NCBI RefSeq assembly: GCF_000966975.1
Contig: NZ_JZWV01000040.1
Location: 1 to 9,875, forward strand
Origin: Streptomyces katrae
GTDB taxonomy: Bacteria; Actinomycetota; Actinomycetes; Streptomycetales; Streptomycetaceae
Length of the DNA: 9,875 nt
Reading direction: 5' to 3'
Below, piece after piece: positions 1-8,339 of the stretch. Positions within the stretch are counted from its first letter, which is position 1. Each line of letters opens with the position of its first letter. The position numbers were made by a program, and so were the translations under genes. The notes under the pieces are model-generated. The model was not told the origin of the DNA, did no database searches, and saw only the letters and a program-made list of their open reading frames with translations.

Positions 1-1
1 C

Positions 2-37
2 GGTCACTTCGTCGAGACCATCTGTGCCTCCTCCTGA
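2..37 (+). CDS. Possible C-terminal end of an upstream plus-strand gene (partial)
   Basis: In frame 2 the first bases read GHFVETICASS followed by TGA at 35-37, which could be the last 11 codons of a gene entering from the left. Two things favour this. A GC hairpin (38-50, CCGCC-GAC-GGCGG) starts right after the stop, and a larger terminator-like hairpin lies at 57-90, as expected between two convergent genes. The piece is too short for codon statistics or family assignment, and the other frames are also open over part of this stretch. No function can be given. Confidence 0.35.
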   Translation, partial: GHFVETICASS

Positions 38-56
38 CCGCCGACGGCGGCCACCC

Positions 57-90
57 CCGCCGTCCCTCGTTCGAGCAGCGGGACGGGCGG
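57..90. terminator. Hairpin, probable bidirectional terminator
   Basis: Bases 57-66 pair with 80-90 to form a 10-bp GC-rich stem with one bulged G (87) and a 13-nt loop. The inner seven pairs are CCGTCCC/GGGACGG. It lies 28 bp past the last stop codon of the importer operon and 19 bp past the possible plus-strand stop at 35-37. No T-run follows on either strand, which is usual for actinomycete terminators. A smaller hairpin at 38-50 may add to it. Termination is inferred from structure and position only. Confidence 0.5.
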
Positions 91-118
91 CCACCGCGGC
101 ACGCCGTGTGAGCGGGCG

Positions 119-936
<818 letters not shown>

Positions 937-940
<4 letters not shown>

Positions 941-1965
941 AGCGTGATCCCTTCGTCGGCACGGTGGCAGGCGGCGAGTCCGTCGCCGTGCCGGGTGAGT
1001 GCGGGCTTCTCCTCGGAGCAGCGCGGCAGCGCGTGGGCGCAGCGCGCGGCGAAGGCGCAGCCCGGCGGCGCCTCCGCCAGGGAGACGGGACGCCCGGGGA
1101 TGGGGCGCGGCGCGGGCGCACCGGCTTCGATGCCCGGCGTGCAGGCGAGCAGCCCCGCCGTGTACGGGTGCCGCGGCCGGTCGAACAGCTCGTCGGTACC
1201 GCGCGTCTCCACGATCCGGCCCGCGTACATCACGTAGACCCGGTCGCAGACGGTGGCGGCCAGTTCGAGGTCGTGGGTGACGAAGAGCAGGCCCGTGCCG
1301 CGCTCGGCCCGCAGCCGGGCGAGGAGTTCGACGATCTCCGCCTGGGTCGTGACGTCCAGGGCGGTGGTCGGCTCGTCGGCGACGATCAGCGCGGGTTCGG
1401 CGGCGAGCGCCGCGGCGATGACCACCCGCTGGAGCATGCCGCCGGAGAACTCGTGGGGACGGCGGCGCAGGGCGCCGCGCGGGTCCCGGATGCCGACCGC
1501 GTCGAGGAGTTCGAGGGCCCGCGCGTCCGCCGTGGCGGCCGGGGTCCCGGCCGCGCGCAGCCCTTCGGTGAGGAAGTCGCCGACGCGGCGCAGCGGGTTC
1601 ACGGAGGCACGCGGGTCCTGGTAGACCATCGCGACCTGCCGGGCCCGCAGCCCGGCCAGCTCGGAACGGCTCATGGCGAGCACGTCCCGGCCGGCGACCC
1701 GGACCTCGCCGCTGGTGCGTGCGCCCGCGGGCAGCAGCCCGAGGACGCTGCGGCACGCCACCGACTTCCCGGAGCCCGACTCCCCGACGAGGCCGACGCT
1801 CTCCCCGGGCCGTACCCGCAGGTCCACCCCGTCCAGGATCGGCCGCCGGGCCCGGTCGTCGGGCAGCCGGACCCCGAGCCCGTCGATCTCCAGGACCGGA
1901 CGTCCGTCGTCGGCCGGGACCGCGGTCGCGTCCTTCCGTTCCCGCTGTCCGTTCATGCGGTTCAC
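937..1965 (-). CDS. ABC importer ATPase, DppD/OppD type
   Basis: This is the second ATPase of the importer, 342 residues, close to the usual length for DppD. It has Walker A GESGSGKS (61-68), Q-loop YQDP (115-118), signature FSGGMLQR (173-180), Walker B LIVADEPT (193-200), the switch histidine in VTHDL (231) and HPYT (266-269). The C-terminal oligopeptide-transporter tail holds four cysteines (303, 309, 316, 333) in the spacing known from OppD/DppD proteins, where they have been reported to bind an iron-sulfur cluster. The chosen GTG start at 1965 overlaps the permease stop as GTGA and has GAGG upstream. An ATG three codons later (1956) is possible but has no clear ribosome binding site. The gene sits between the second permease and the DppF-type ATPase. 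Confidence 0.94.
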
Positions 1966-2840
1966 CGCTTCCGCCTCGCGATCCGGTCGGCGAGGCCCTC
2001 GCCGACGATGCCGAACGCCACCACGGCGAGCACGATGCACGCGGAAGGCGCGAGGGCGGGCAGCATCGCCCCCTGCTGGACGGCCGACTGGCCTTCGTTG
2101 ATCATGGCGCCCCAGTCGGCGGTCGGCGGCTGCACGCCGAAGCCGAGGTAGGAGAGCGCCGCCAGGTCCATCAGCGCGTACCCGAAGTTCATCGCGGACT
2201 GGGCGAAGACGGTGGCGGCGATGTTGGGCAGCAGGTGGCGCAGGCACACGTTCCAGCCGGACCAGCCCTGTACCCGGTAGGACTCGATGTACGGGCGGGC
2301 CTTCTCCTGGCGCGCGATGCCGCGTACCAGGCGGCCCACGTACGGGGTGTAGGCCACCGCCATCGCGATCACGGGCGCGGTCATCCCCGGGCCGACGACG
2401 GAGACGAGCAGGATCGCGAGCAGGAGCCCGGGGACCGCGAAGACCATGTCCATCGAGCGGGACAGGACGGAGTCGGCCCAGCCGCCGCGCCAGGCCGCCA
2501 CCACGCCGAGCAGGGTGCCGAGCAGGGTGGACACGCCGACGACGAGCAGCGGACCGAGCAGCCCGGTGCGGGCCCCGTACATCAGCCGCGACAGGACGTC
2601 CCGTCCGGACTGGTCGGTGCCCAGGAGGTGTTCGCCGGTGGTCCCGGCCAGGCTCGCCGTGAGGTCGAGGGCCTCGGGGTCGTACGGGGCGATCACGGGG
2701 GCGAGCACGGCGATCAGGACGAGGAGTGCGAGCACCGCGACCGAAGCGGTGAACAACGGGCCCTGGGCGAGGAGGCGCAGGGGGCGCAGCCCGGGCCTGC
2801 GGCGCAGGACCGTGGACTCCGGCGGAGCGGTGGTGGTCAT
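1962..2840 (-). CDS. ABC importer permease, DppC/OppC type
   Basis: This 292-residue inner-membrane permease forms half of the translocation channel. After a cytoplasmic N-terminus (about 28 residues, rich in Arg and Pro) comes a first membrane helix (about 29-50). The hallmark HLLGTDQSGRDVLSR (71-85) is typical of DppC proteins. Further hydrophobic helices lie near 90-115, 130-160, 200-220 and 262-282. The cytoplasmic EAA-type loop that docks on the ATPases spans about 169-197 and ends in the conserved HLLPN. Length and layout are normal. The ATG at 2840 overlaps the preceding permease stop as ATGA, with GGAAGG 6 nt upstream, so translation is probably coupled. Confidence 0.95.
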   Translation of the reverse strand: MTTTAPPESTVLRRRPGLRPLRLLAQGPLFTASVAVLALLVLIAVLAPVIAPYDPEALDLTASLAGTTGEHLLGTDQSGRDVLSRLMYGARTGLLGPLLVVGVSTLLGTLLGVVAAWRGGWADSVLSRSMDMVFAVPGLLLAILLVSVVGPGMTAPVIAMAVAYTPYVGRLVRGIARQEKARPYIESYRVQGWSGWNVCLRHLLPNIAATVFAQSAMNFGYALMDLAALSYLGFGVQPPTADWGAMINEGQSAVQQGAMLPALAPSACIVLAVVAFGIVGEGLADRIARRKR

Positions 2841-3790
2841 GAGGGGCCTTCCCCGTGGAGCGACAGCCGGGGGTCGATGAGGGGTGCGAGCAGGTCGACC
2901 GCGAGGTTGACGAGGACGAAGGCGCCCACGCTGAGCAGGGTGATCGCCTGTACGACGGCGAAGTCCTTGGCGGTGACCGACTGCACGAGCAGGGAGCCGA
3001 GGCCGGGCACGTCGAAGGCGGTCTCGACGATCGAGGTGCTGATGAGGAGCCCGGCGAGCATCGTGCCGCCGACGGTGACGACCGGGCCGAGCGCGTTGCG
3101 CAGGACGTGGCGGCGGACCACGGTCCGTCCCGGTACGCCGCGGGCGCGTGCCACCTCGACGTGCTCGCGGCCGAGTTCGTCGAGCATCGCCGAGCGGGTC
3201 ACCCGGGCGAGCAGACCCGCGAAGGTCAGTGCGAGGGCGAAGGCCGGCAGGGTCAGGTGGTACAGCTGTTCGGAGAATCCGACGGGCGTGCCGCCGGGGC
3301 CGGGGAACCAGCCCAGGCGGACGGAGAACAGGGACACGAGCGCGATCGCGGTCACGAACGAAGGGGTGGCGGTGGCGACTCCGCTGCCGAGGAGCACCGC
3401 CCGGTCCAGCGGCCCGGGCCGCAGCGCGGCGAGGATCCCGGCGGTCACGCCGATGAGGGCGACGAGCAGCGCCGCGTACCCGACGAGCAGGGCCGTGCCG
3501 GGCAGCCGGGATCCGATGAGCGTGGAGACGTCCTGGTGGAACTGGGCGGAGCTGCCGAAGTCGCCCTGGAGGAAGGCGCCGAGCCACTTGGCGTACTGGA
3601 CGGGCAGGGGGTCGTCCAGGTGGTACTGGGAGCGCAGGGCCGCCACGGCCTCGGGGGTCGCGGGGCGGCCGTGGAGCAGGAACGACACCGGGTCGCCGGG
3701 GGCCAGGTGGATGCTGCCGAAGACCACGAGGGAGGTCACGAGCAGCACCGCCAGCAGGCCGAGGGTGCGTCCGACGAGGTAGCGCGTCAT
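2837..3790 (-). CDS. ABC importer permease, DppB/OppB type
   Basis: This 317-residue permease is the partner of the DppC-type protein. It shows the DppB pattern: an N-terminal helix (about 7-29) followed by PGDP (31-34), the external segment LDDPLPVQYAKWL (58-70), GDFGSS (76-81), then helices near 98-120, 132-158, 178-198, 236-258 and 280-304. The EAA loop is about 209-235 (EHVEVARARGVP and onward), VETAFDVPGLG is at 255-265, and the ending around DPRLS is typical of the family. The ATG at 3790 overlaps the binding-protein stop as ATGA. There is no good ribosome binding site in front of it, so it probably depends on translation of the upstream gene. Confidence 0.95.
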   Translation of the reverse strand: MTRYLVGRTLGLLAVLLVTSLVVFGSIHLAPGDPVSFLLHGRPATPEAVAALRSQYHLDDPLPVQYAKWLGAFLQGDFGSSAQFHQDVSTLIGSRLPGTALLVGYAALLVALIGVTAGILAALRPGPLDRAVLLGSGVATATPSFVTAIALVSLFSVRLGWFPGPGGTPVGFSEQLYHLTLPAFALALTFAGLLARVTRSAMLDELGREHVEVARARGVPGRTVVRRHVLRNALGPVVTVGGTMLAGLLISTSIVETAFDVPGLGSLLVQSVTAKDFAVVQAITLLSVGAFVLVNLAVDLLAPLIDPRLSLHGEGPS

Positions 3791-5421
3791 TTCGCCGGGG
3801 CCCCGATCGTCGCGGCCCACGGGTAGTACAGCTGGGCGATCCCGGTCGGGGCGCCGGTCACGCGCTTGCCGAGGAAGACCATGTAGGGCGCCTCGTAGAG
3901 GGGGATGACCGGCAGCTCGCGCATCGCGATCCTCTGGAGCTCGGCGGTCAGTTCGGCGCGCTTGCCGGCGTCGGGTTCGGCGTTGGCCCGGTCGAAGGCG
4001 GCGTCGTACTCGGCGTTCGACCAGTTGCCGTAGTTCCCGAAGTCGCCGCTGCGCAGGTACTGGTAGAACTCCAGCGGGTCGGGCGTGTTGTCGTAGCCGT
4101 TGGTGATGACCAGGTCCAGGCCGGCGCGGGCGTTGGGGTCGACGAAGATGCTGCTGTAGGCCTCGGGGGCCACGGACTTCAGCTCGACGTCGAGGCCGAT
4201 CTCCTTGCCGGCGGCCTGCACGGCGTTGGCGACGACGCTGATCTCGGGGGCGATCGTGCTGGTGACCAGGGTGATCTTGCGGCCGGTGGCGCCGGCCTCC
4301 TGGACGAGCTTCTTCGCGGCGCCGACGTCGTAGCCGGGCTCGGGCAGGCTGTCGTGGAGCGCGGCGGTCTTCTCCGGGGCCAGCGCCCACGCACCCCGCG
4401 CCGCGGGGGCCTTGGCGGGGACGCCGATGCCGCCGGCCGCCGCCTTGACGATGTTCTTCCGGTCGAGCGCCAGGGAGAGGGCCTTGCGCACCTTCAGGTC
4501 GCCGAGCGGACCGCCGAAGTCGAGGACGGCGAGGTTGGACGCGGCGGTGTTGGGGCCGAAGAGGACGCTGCCCTTGTTGCCGGAGCGCAGCTGTCCGATC
4601 GTGGCGGGGGCCACCATGTACCCGCCGTCGGCGGTGCCGGACAGGAAGGCGTTGGTACGGGCCGCCACGTCCTCGACGAAGGTGAACTTCACGGTGTCGG
4701 ACTTGGGGGCGAGCCGGGGGTCCCAGTACGCGCCGTTCTTCTTCAGGGTGATCTCGGTGCCCTGGGACCAGGTGTCGAGGGAGTACGGGCCGGTGCAGTT
4801 GACCTTGCCCGCGGGGGTGCCGTAGTCCTTGCCGGCCTTGGCCAGGGTGGCGGCGCTCTCGACGGTGCCGGGGGTGGCGGCCATCAGCTCGTGGAGCAGG
4901 ACGTCGGGCTTGGTGAGGCGGAGCGTCACCTCCAGCGGGCCGGTCTTCTCGACGGCCTTGACGTTCTTGAAGGCCGAGCCCCAGGGCGAGCCGGTCGCCG
5001 GGTCCATCTGGCGCTGGAGGGAGGCGACCACGTCGTCGGCGGTCATGGTCGTGCCGTCGTGGAACTTCACGCCGGGGCGCAGGGTGTAGACCAGCGTCAG
5101 CGGGTCGGGGCGGTCGTACTTCACCGCGAGGCCGGGCTCGATCCTCATGTCGGGCGTGACCCTCATGAGCTGCTCGCACACGTTGGCGAGGACGGTGTTC
5201 GGCGGGTAGTCGTACGCGAGGGCGTAGTCGAGCGTGTAGGGCTCGGCGTACAGGGACCAGGTGAAGGAGTCCAGGGGGCCCTGGGCGGGCGGCGAGAGCG
5301 GAGTGACCTCGGAGCCGGCGCCGCCGGCGGTCTTGGGGGCGGTGGCGCCGGAACAGGCGCTGGTGGTGGCCGTGAGGGCCGCGGTACAGAGGAGAAACGC
5401 GATGGTCCGGGGCATGCGCAT
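3787..5421 (-). CDS. Extracellular solute-binding lipoprotein, family 5
   Basis: This 544-residue binding protein captures the substrate outside the membrane and delivers it to the permeases. The N-terminus is a lipoprotein signal: basic MRMPR, a hydrophobic stretch, then TSAC with Cys23 as the likely lipidated residue. Thr at -3 makes this a weak lipobox. A Gly/Ala/Pro/Thr-rich linker runs to about residue 48. Family-5 (SBP_bac_5) hallmarks follow: YTLRPGVKFHDG (112-123) with TADD (127-130), CTGPY (199-203) and VRKALSLALDR (311-321). Family members bind peptides, but some bind oligosaccharides, opines, nickel or heme, so the substrate is open. ATG 5421 is preferred over ATG 5415 because GGGG lies 9 nt upstream of it. 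This first gene of the operon has a candidate promoter and operator just upstream. Confidence 0.95.
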   Translation of the reverse strand: MRMPRTIAFLLCTAALTATTSACSGATAPKTAGGAGSEVTPLSPPAQGPLDSFTWSLYAEPYTLDYALAYDYPPNTVLANVCEQLMRVTPDMRIEPGLAVKYDRPDPLTLVYTLRPGVKFHDGTTMTADDVVASLQRQMDPATGSPWGSAFKNVKAVEKTGPLEVTLRLTKPDVLLHELMAATPGTVESAATLAKAGKDYGTPAGKVNCTGPYSLDTWSQGTEITLKKNGAYWDPRLAPKSDTVKFTFVEDVAARTNAFLSGTADGGYMVAPATIGQLRSGNKGSVLFGPNTAASNLAVLDFGGPLGDLKVRKALSLALDRKNIVKAAAGGIGVPAKAPAARGAWALAPEKTAALHDSLPEPGYDVGAAKKLVQEAGATGRKITLVTSTIAPEISVVANAVQAAGKEIGLDVELKSVAPEAYSSIFVDPNARAGLDLVITNGYDNTPDPLEFYQYLRSGDFGNYGNWSNAEYDAAFDRANAEPDAGKRAELTAELQRIAMRELPVIPLYEAPYMVFLGKRVTGAPTGIAQLYYPWAATIGAPAK

Positions 5422-5471
5422 GCAGACCCACCCCTTTACGGGTGTAGTGACGGGCGCTGGGGGATGGAGCG

Positions 5472-5500
5472 AGTATTGATGCGGGAACGTTCCCGCACAA
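5472..5500 (-). promoter_or_regulatory. Candidate promoter of the importer operon
   Basis: On the minus strand TTGTGC (5500-5495) and AATACT (5477-5472) are separated by 17 bp, a good sigma70-like arrangement with a weak -35 and a 4-of-6 -10. Transcription would start near 5465, giving a leader of about 44 nt. The perfect palindrome 5480-5497 fills the spacer and touches the -35 box, so a bound repressor would block polymerase. The promoter is predicted from sequence only. Confidence 0.5.
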
Positions 5501-5504
5501 GACT
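5476..5504 (+). promoter_or_regulatory. Candidate promoter of the LacI-family gene
   Basis: TTGATG (5476-5481) and AAGACT (5499-5504) lie 17 bp apart on the plus strand. Each box is an imperfect match. The predicted start near 5511 gives a leader of about 42 nt before ATG 5553. The spacer contains the whole 5482-5497 part of the palindrome, and the second operator copy covers the predicted start site, consistent with autorepression. This box pair overlaps the opposing importer promoter almost completely. Confidence 0.4.
5480..5497. promoter_or_regulatory. LacI-type operator O1, perfect palindrome
   Basis: TGCGGGAACGTTCCCGCA is a perfect 18-bp palindrome with the central CG and AACGTT core seen in many LacI-family operators. 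It lies between the importer operon and the LacI-family gene, inside the spacer of the best candidate promoter for each. Binding by the adjacent regulator is inferred. Confidence 0.85.
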
Positions 5505-5505
5505 G

Positions 5506-5523
5506 TGCGGGAACGGTTTTGCA
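5506..5523. promoter_or_regulatory. LacI-type operator O2, imperfect copy
   Basis: The left half TGCGGGAAC is identical to that of O1. The right half GGTTTTGCA keeps 5 of the 9 positions of the perfect half. Centre-to-centre distance from O1 is 26 bp, about two and a half helical turns, which puts the two sites on opposite faces of the DNA. It covers the predicted start of the LacI-family transcript and would be a lower-affinity site. Confidence 0.6.
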
Positions 5524-5552
5524 AAGGTCACGAGGGTGGCAGCATCAGTCGC

Positions 5553-6644
5553 ATGACCGACGTCCCACCGCATGGCGGGCAGCCCTCGCCGCCCCTCCCG
5601 CGCGTCCGCCTCGTCGACGTGGCCCGCGAGGCGGGCCTCTCCAAGACGACCGTCTCGGCGGCACTGAACGGCACCGGAAGGCTCTCTCCCGAAGTCCGGG
5701 AGAAGGCCCGCGAGACCGCGCGCAGAATGGGCTACCGGCCCAACGCGACCGCGCGCCGGCTGCGCGCGGGACGGGCCAGACTGATCGGATACGTGGTCGG
5801 GGAGTTCGCCGACGCCCCCTGGACCTTCCTGGAGTCGCCGTACTTCGCCCGGCTGACCGCGGCCACCGCGGCGACGTCGCTGCGACGCGGCTACGCCGTG
5901 GTCCTGCTGCCGGCCGGGTCCCTGCAGAGCGAGTGGGCGGACCTGTCGCTCGACGCGGTCGTCGTCGCCGACCCCGTCGCCGACGACCCGATCGTCGAGG
6001 ACCTCCTCGCCGCCCGCATCCCCGTGTTCAGCGACCGCTCCGTCGAGGGGCGGCCCGGGGCGTACTGGGTGGACGTGGACGCCGGCGCGGCCGTGCGCGA
6101 GGCCCTCGACCACCTCCGCGCGCAGGGCGCCCGCCGGCCCGTCCTCCTGGTGCCCGACAGCACCACCCGCTTCCACACCGAGGTGTTCGCCGCACACCGC
6201 GCGTGGTGCGCGGAGCACGGCGTGCCGGAACGGGTCGTACGGGTCGGCGCACCGGGCAACGGTCCCGTCATCCGCGCCGTCGAGACCGCCCTCGCGGACG
6301 ATCCGGCGGCCGCGGGAGCACGGCCCGACGCCCTGCTCGTCGTGGCCGAGGCGAGTCCGCCCCTGGTCCTGGACGCGGCGCGCCGGCTCGGCTACGAGGT
6401 CCCCGGCGACCTGCTCCTCGTCTGCGTGAGCGAGGACGTCACCGCCGAGCACACCGAGCCGCCCGTGACCACCCTGAGCCTGCGGCCCGAGGCGATCGCG
6501 GAGGCGGGCGTCGAAACCCTGGTGGCGGTCCTGGAACACGGCGACCGGGAGGCGGCGGGGGTGCTCGTCCGGACCCGCCTCGACGTACGGGCGTCATCCG
6601 TCCGGCCCGCTCAGAGCGAGTGCACGAGCCGGCCGCCGACGTAG
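5553..6644 (+). CDS. LacI-family transcriptional regulator
   Basis: This 363-residue DNA-binding regulator probably represses the divergent importer and itself. The N-terminal helix-turn-helix (about 19-40, LVDVAREAGLSKTTVSAALN) and the hinge region with PNATARRLRAG (63-73) are classic for the family. A periplasmic-binding-like effector domain runs from about 76 to 350 and ends in RLDVRASS. The usual GFDD-like segment of sugar-binding members reads CVSEDV (301-306), so the ligand pocket may differ from typical sugar regulators. ATG 5553 is chosen because the longer frame starts inside operator O2 and precedes the conserved domain by over 35 residues. GAGGGTGG lies 13 nt upstream, a rather long spacing. 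The last 11 or so residues are coded in the 34-bp overlap with the convergent amidohydrolase gene and follow the conserved fold. Confidence 0.94.
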   Translation: MTDVPPHGGQPSPPLPRVRLVDVAREAGLSKTTVSAALNGTGRLSPEVREKARETARRMGYRPNATARRLRAGRARLIGYVVGEFADAPWTFLESPYFARLTAATAATSLRRGYAVVLLPAGSLQSEWADLSLDAVVVADPVADDPIVEDLLAARIPVFSDRSVEGRPGAYWVDVDAGAAVREALDHLRAQGARRPVLLVPDSTTRFHTEVFAAHRAWCAEHGVPERVVRVGAPGNGPVIRAVETALADDPAAAGARPDALLVVAEASPPLVLDAARRLGYEVPGDLLLVCVSEDVTAEHTEPPVTTLSLRPEAIAEAGVETLVAVLEHGDREAAGVLVRTRLDVRASSVRPAQSECTSRPPT

Positions 6645-8245
6645 GTCCGCTCCACGCGGGCCTCGGCGATCTCCTCCGCGGGCGCCGTGAGGATGTCGCG
6701 GTCCAGGACGACCAGGTCGGCGAGGTTGCCCACCCGCAGGCTGCCCGCGTCGTCGTGACCGTTCACATGGGCGGCCCCGGCCGTGTATGCGGCCAGCGCG
6801 GTCGGCAGGTCGAGCCGCTGCTCGGGGTAGAAGATCCGCTCGTGGGCGGCCTCCGGGTCCCGGCGGTTGACGGCCACGTGCAGGCCCGCCAGCGGGTCGG
6901 GGCTGCTCACCGGCCAGTCGCTGCCCGCGACGAGGGTCGCGCCCGCGCGCACCAGGTCGCCGAACGGGTACTGCCAGGCGGAGCGCTCCGGACCCAGGAA
7001 CGGGATGGTCAGGTCGTCCATCTGCGGCTCGTGGGCCGCCCAGAGGGGCTGGATGTTGGCCAGGGCACCGAGCGCGGCGAAGCGGGTGAGGTCCTCGGGG
7101 TGGACGACCTGGAGATGGGCGAGGTGGTGGCGGTTGCCGCGGTGCCCGTTGGCCGCCACGGCCGATTCGATCGCGTCGAGGGCCTCGCGGACGGCCCGGT
7201 CGCCCAGGGCGTGGAAGTGCACCTGGAAGCCGAGGGCGTCGAGCTCCGTCACGTATCCGCGCAGCGCCCCGGGCTCGACGAAGCTCAGGCCGGTGTTGGC
7301 GGTGGCGCAGCCGCAGCCGTCCAGGTAGGGGGAGGTCATGGCGGCGGTGAAGTTCTCCGCCACGCCGTCCTGCATGATCTTCACCGAGGTCGCGCGGAAC
7401 CGTCCCGCCCGCAACTTCTCGCGACGGGCCACCAGTTCGGGGATCTGCTCGGCGCCCCGAGCCCGGTCCCACCACAGCGCTCCGGTCACCCGGGCCGTGA
7501 GGGAGCCGTCCCCCGCCGCGGTCAGGTACGTGTCCGAGGGGTCGGGCCGGCCGCCCAGTTCGCCGAGCATCGCGTCCTGCCAGCCCGTGACACCGAGGGA
7601 GTGCAGCAGCTTCTGGGCCCGCAGCAGTCCGGCGAGGAGCTCGTCCGGGGTGCTCGGCGGCAGCAGCCGGCCGACCAGCGAGGTGGCGCCCTCCTGGAGC
7701 ATGCCGCTGGGGGTTCCGTCCGGCTCGCGCTCGATCCGGCCGTCGGCCGGATCGGGGGTGGCGGCGGTGATCCCGGCGAGTTCGAGCGCCCGGGTGTTGG
7801 CCCAGGCGCCGTGGTGGTCCCGGTTGGCCAGGAGGACCGGGCGGTCCGGGACGACGGCGTCGAGCAGTTGCCGCGTCGGCAGCCCGCCTTCGAAGCTCTC
7901 CATCGACCAGCCGCCACCGGTGATCCACTCGCGGTCCGGGTGGGCGTCGGCGTACGCCCGGATCCGGGCCAGGTAGTCGTCCACGGTGACGGTCTCGGTC
8001 AGATCGCACTCGGCCAGCTCCGCCCCGGCGAAGACCGGGTGCATGTGGGCGTCCTGGAAGCCGGGGATCAGCAGCTTCCCCGTCAGGTCGACCACCTCGG
8101 TGCCGGGCCCCACGAGTTCCCGCACCTCGTCGTGGCCGACGGCCGCGATCCTGTCGCCGATGACGGCGAGCGAGGTCGCCCGGGTGCGGGCCGGGTCCAC
8201 CGTGAAGACGGGGCCGCGGGTGAAGACCAGATCGGCCTTGGCCAT
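6611..8245 (-). CDS. Metal-dependent amidohydrolase, YtcJ-like (Amidohydrolase_3)
   Basis: This 544-residue protein is a cytoplasmic metal-dependent hydrolase with no signal peptide or membrane segment. The N-terminal beta-sandwich part (about 1-60) leads into PGFQDAHMHP, where H67 and H69 are the metal-binding HxH. Further likely metal or catalytic residues are K289 in SVKIMQDG (candidate carboxylated lysine), H345 in HFHALGDRA, H377 in HHLAHLQ and D443 in GSDWP. The C-terminal NLADLVVLDRD segment (507-517) is also typical. The length matches the family. Characterised relatives include N-substituted formamide deformylases, but most members have no known substrate, so the reaction is an open hydrolysis of an amide or similar bond. 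ATG 8245 has GGAG (8253-8256) 7 nt upstream. Its 3' end overlaps the LacI-family gene, and a TetR-family gene is divergent from its start, so TetR control is likely. Confidence 0.92.
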   Translation of the reverse strand: MAKADLVFTRGPVFTVDPARTRATSLAVIGDRIAAVGHDEVRELVGPGTEVVDLTGKLLIPGFQDAHMHPVFAGAELAECDLTETVTVDDYLARIRAYADAHPDREWITGGGWSMESFEGGLPTRQLLDAVVPDRPVLLANRDHHGAWANTRALELAGITAATPDPADGRIEREPDGTPSGMLQEGATSLVGRLLPPSTPDELLAGLLRAQKLLHSLGVTGWQDAMLGELGGRPDPSDTYLTAAGDGSLTARVTGALWWDRARGAEQIPELVARREKLRAGRFRATSVKIMQDGVAENFTAAMTSPYLDGCGCATANTGLSFVEPGALRGYVTELDALGFQVHFHALGDRAVREALDAIESAVAANGHRGNRHHLAHLQVVHPEDLTRFAALGALANIQPLWAAHEPQMDDLTIPFLGPERSAWQYPFGDLVRAGATLVAGSDWPVSSPDPLAGLHVAVNRRDPEAAHERIFYPEQRLDLPTALAAYTAGAAHVNGHDDAGSLRVGNLADLVVLDRDILTAPAEEIAEARVERTYVGGRLVHSL

Positions 8246-8303
8246 GTGAACGCTCCAGAGCGTGAGGCGACGGGGGATGGGCGCCATGGAAGCGGCAGGG
8301 CCG

Positions 8304-8332
8304 TTTACACGTCAATGGTGTTGTCGTAAGGT
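8304..8332 (+). promoter_or_regulatory. Candidate promoter of the TetR-family gene, likely leaderless
   Basis: TTTACA (8304-8309; 5 of 6 to TTGACA) and TAAGGT (8327-8332; a Streptomyces-like -10) are 17 bp apart. The start point expected 6-8 nt after the -10 coincides with the ATG at 8340. The transcript would then begin at or next to its start codon. AAGG at 8328-8331 could otherwise serve as a weak ribosome binding site if transcription starts further upstream. Confidence 0.5.
8307..8321. promoter_or_regulatory. Weak inverted repeat, possible TetR-family operator
   Basis: ACAC-N7-GTGT is a short inverted repeat across the -35 end and spacer of the candidate tetR promoter. It also overlaps TTGACG read on the minus strand (8315-8310), a possible -35 for the amidohydrolase gene, although no good -10 follows it. 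A bound regulator here could act on both genes. With only four paired bases per arm it could be chance. Confidence 0.25.
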
Positions 8333-8339
8333 CCCGGCC

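Noticed and set aside
1719..3782. 687-residue plus-strand open frame opposite the permease genes
   Set aside because: It is antisense to well-conserved permeases and has low-complexity Arg/Pro/Ser composition and no ribosome binding site or motif.
5488..5515. 12-bp stem with a 4-nt loop (CGTTCCCGCACA paired with 5504-5515) considered as an attenuator or terminator
   Set aside because: It follows from having two similar operator copies, and the predicted transcripts in both directions start so that the whole stem is not in either RNA.
5505..5552. Upstream GTG start at 5505 for the LacI-family gene
   Set aside because: It lies at operator O2, before the predicted transcription start near 5511, and would add 16 residues with no family match; ATG 5553 fits better.
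4354..5556. 400-residue plus-strand open frame opposite the binding protein
   Set aside because: Gly/Val/Leu-rich shadow of the lipoprotein gene; it also runs through the operator region.
5519..8329. 936-residue plus-strand open frame across the LacI-family and amidohydrolase genes
   Set aside because: It runs out of frame through one clear gene and antisense to another. The translation is Arg/Pro/Gly-rich with no domain, as expected from G/C-rich third positions.
8262..8339. Upstream ATG starts (8262 and 8286) for the TetR-family gene
   Set aside because: Both precede the candidate promoter boxes, and the added residues have no resemblance to TetR N-termini.
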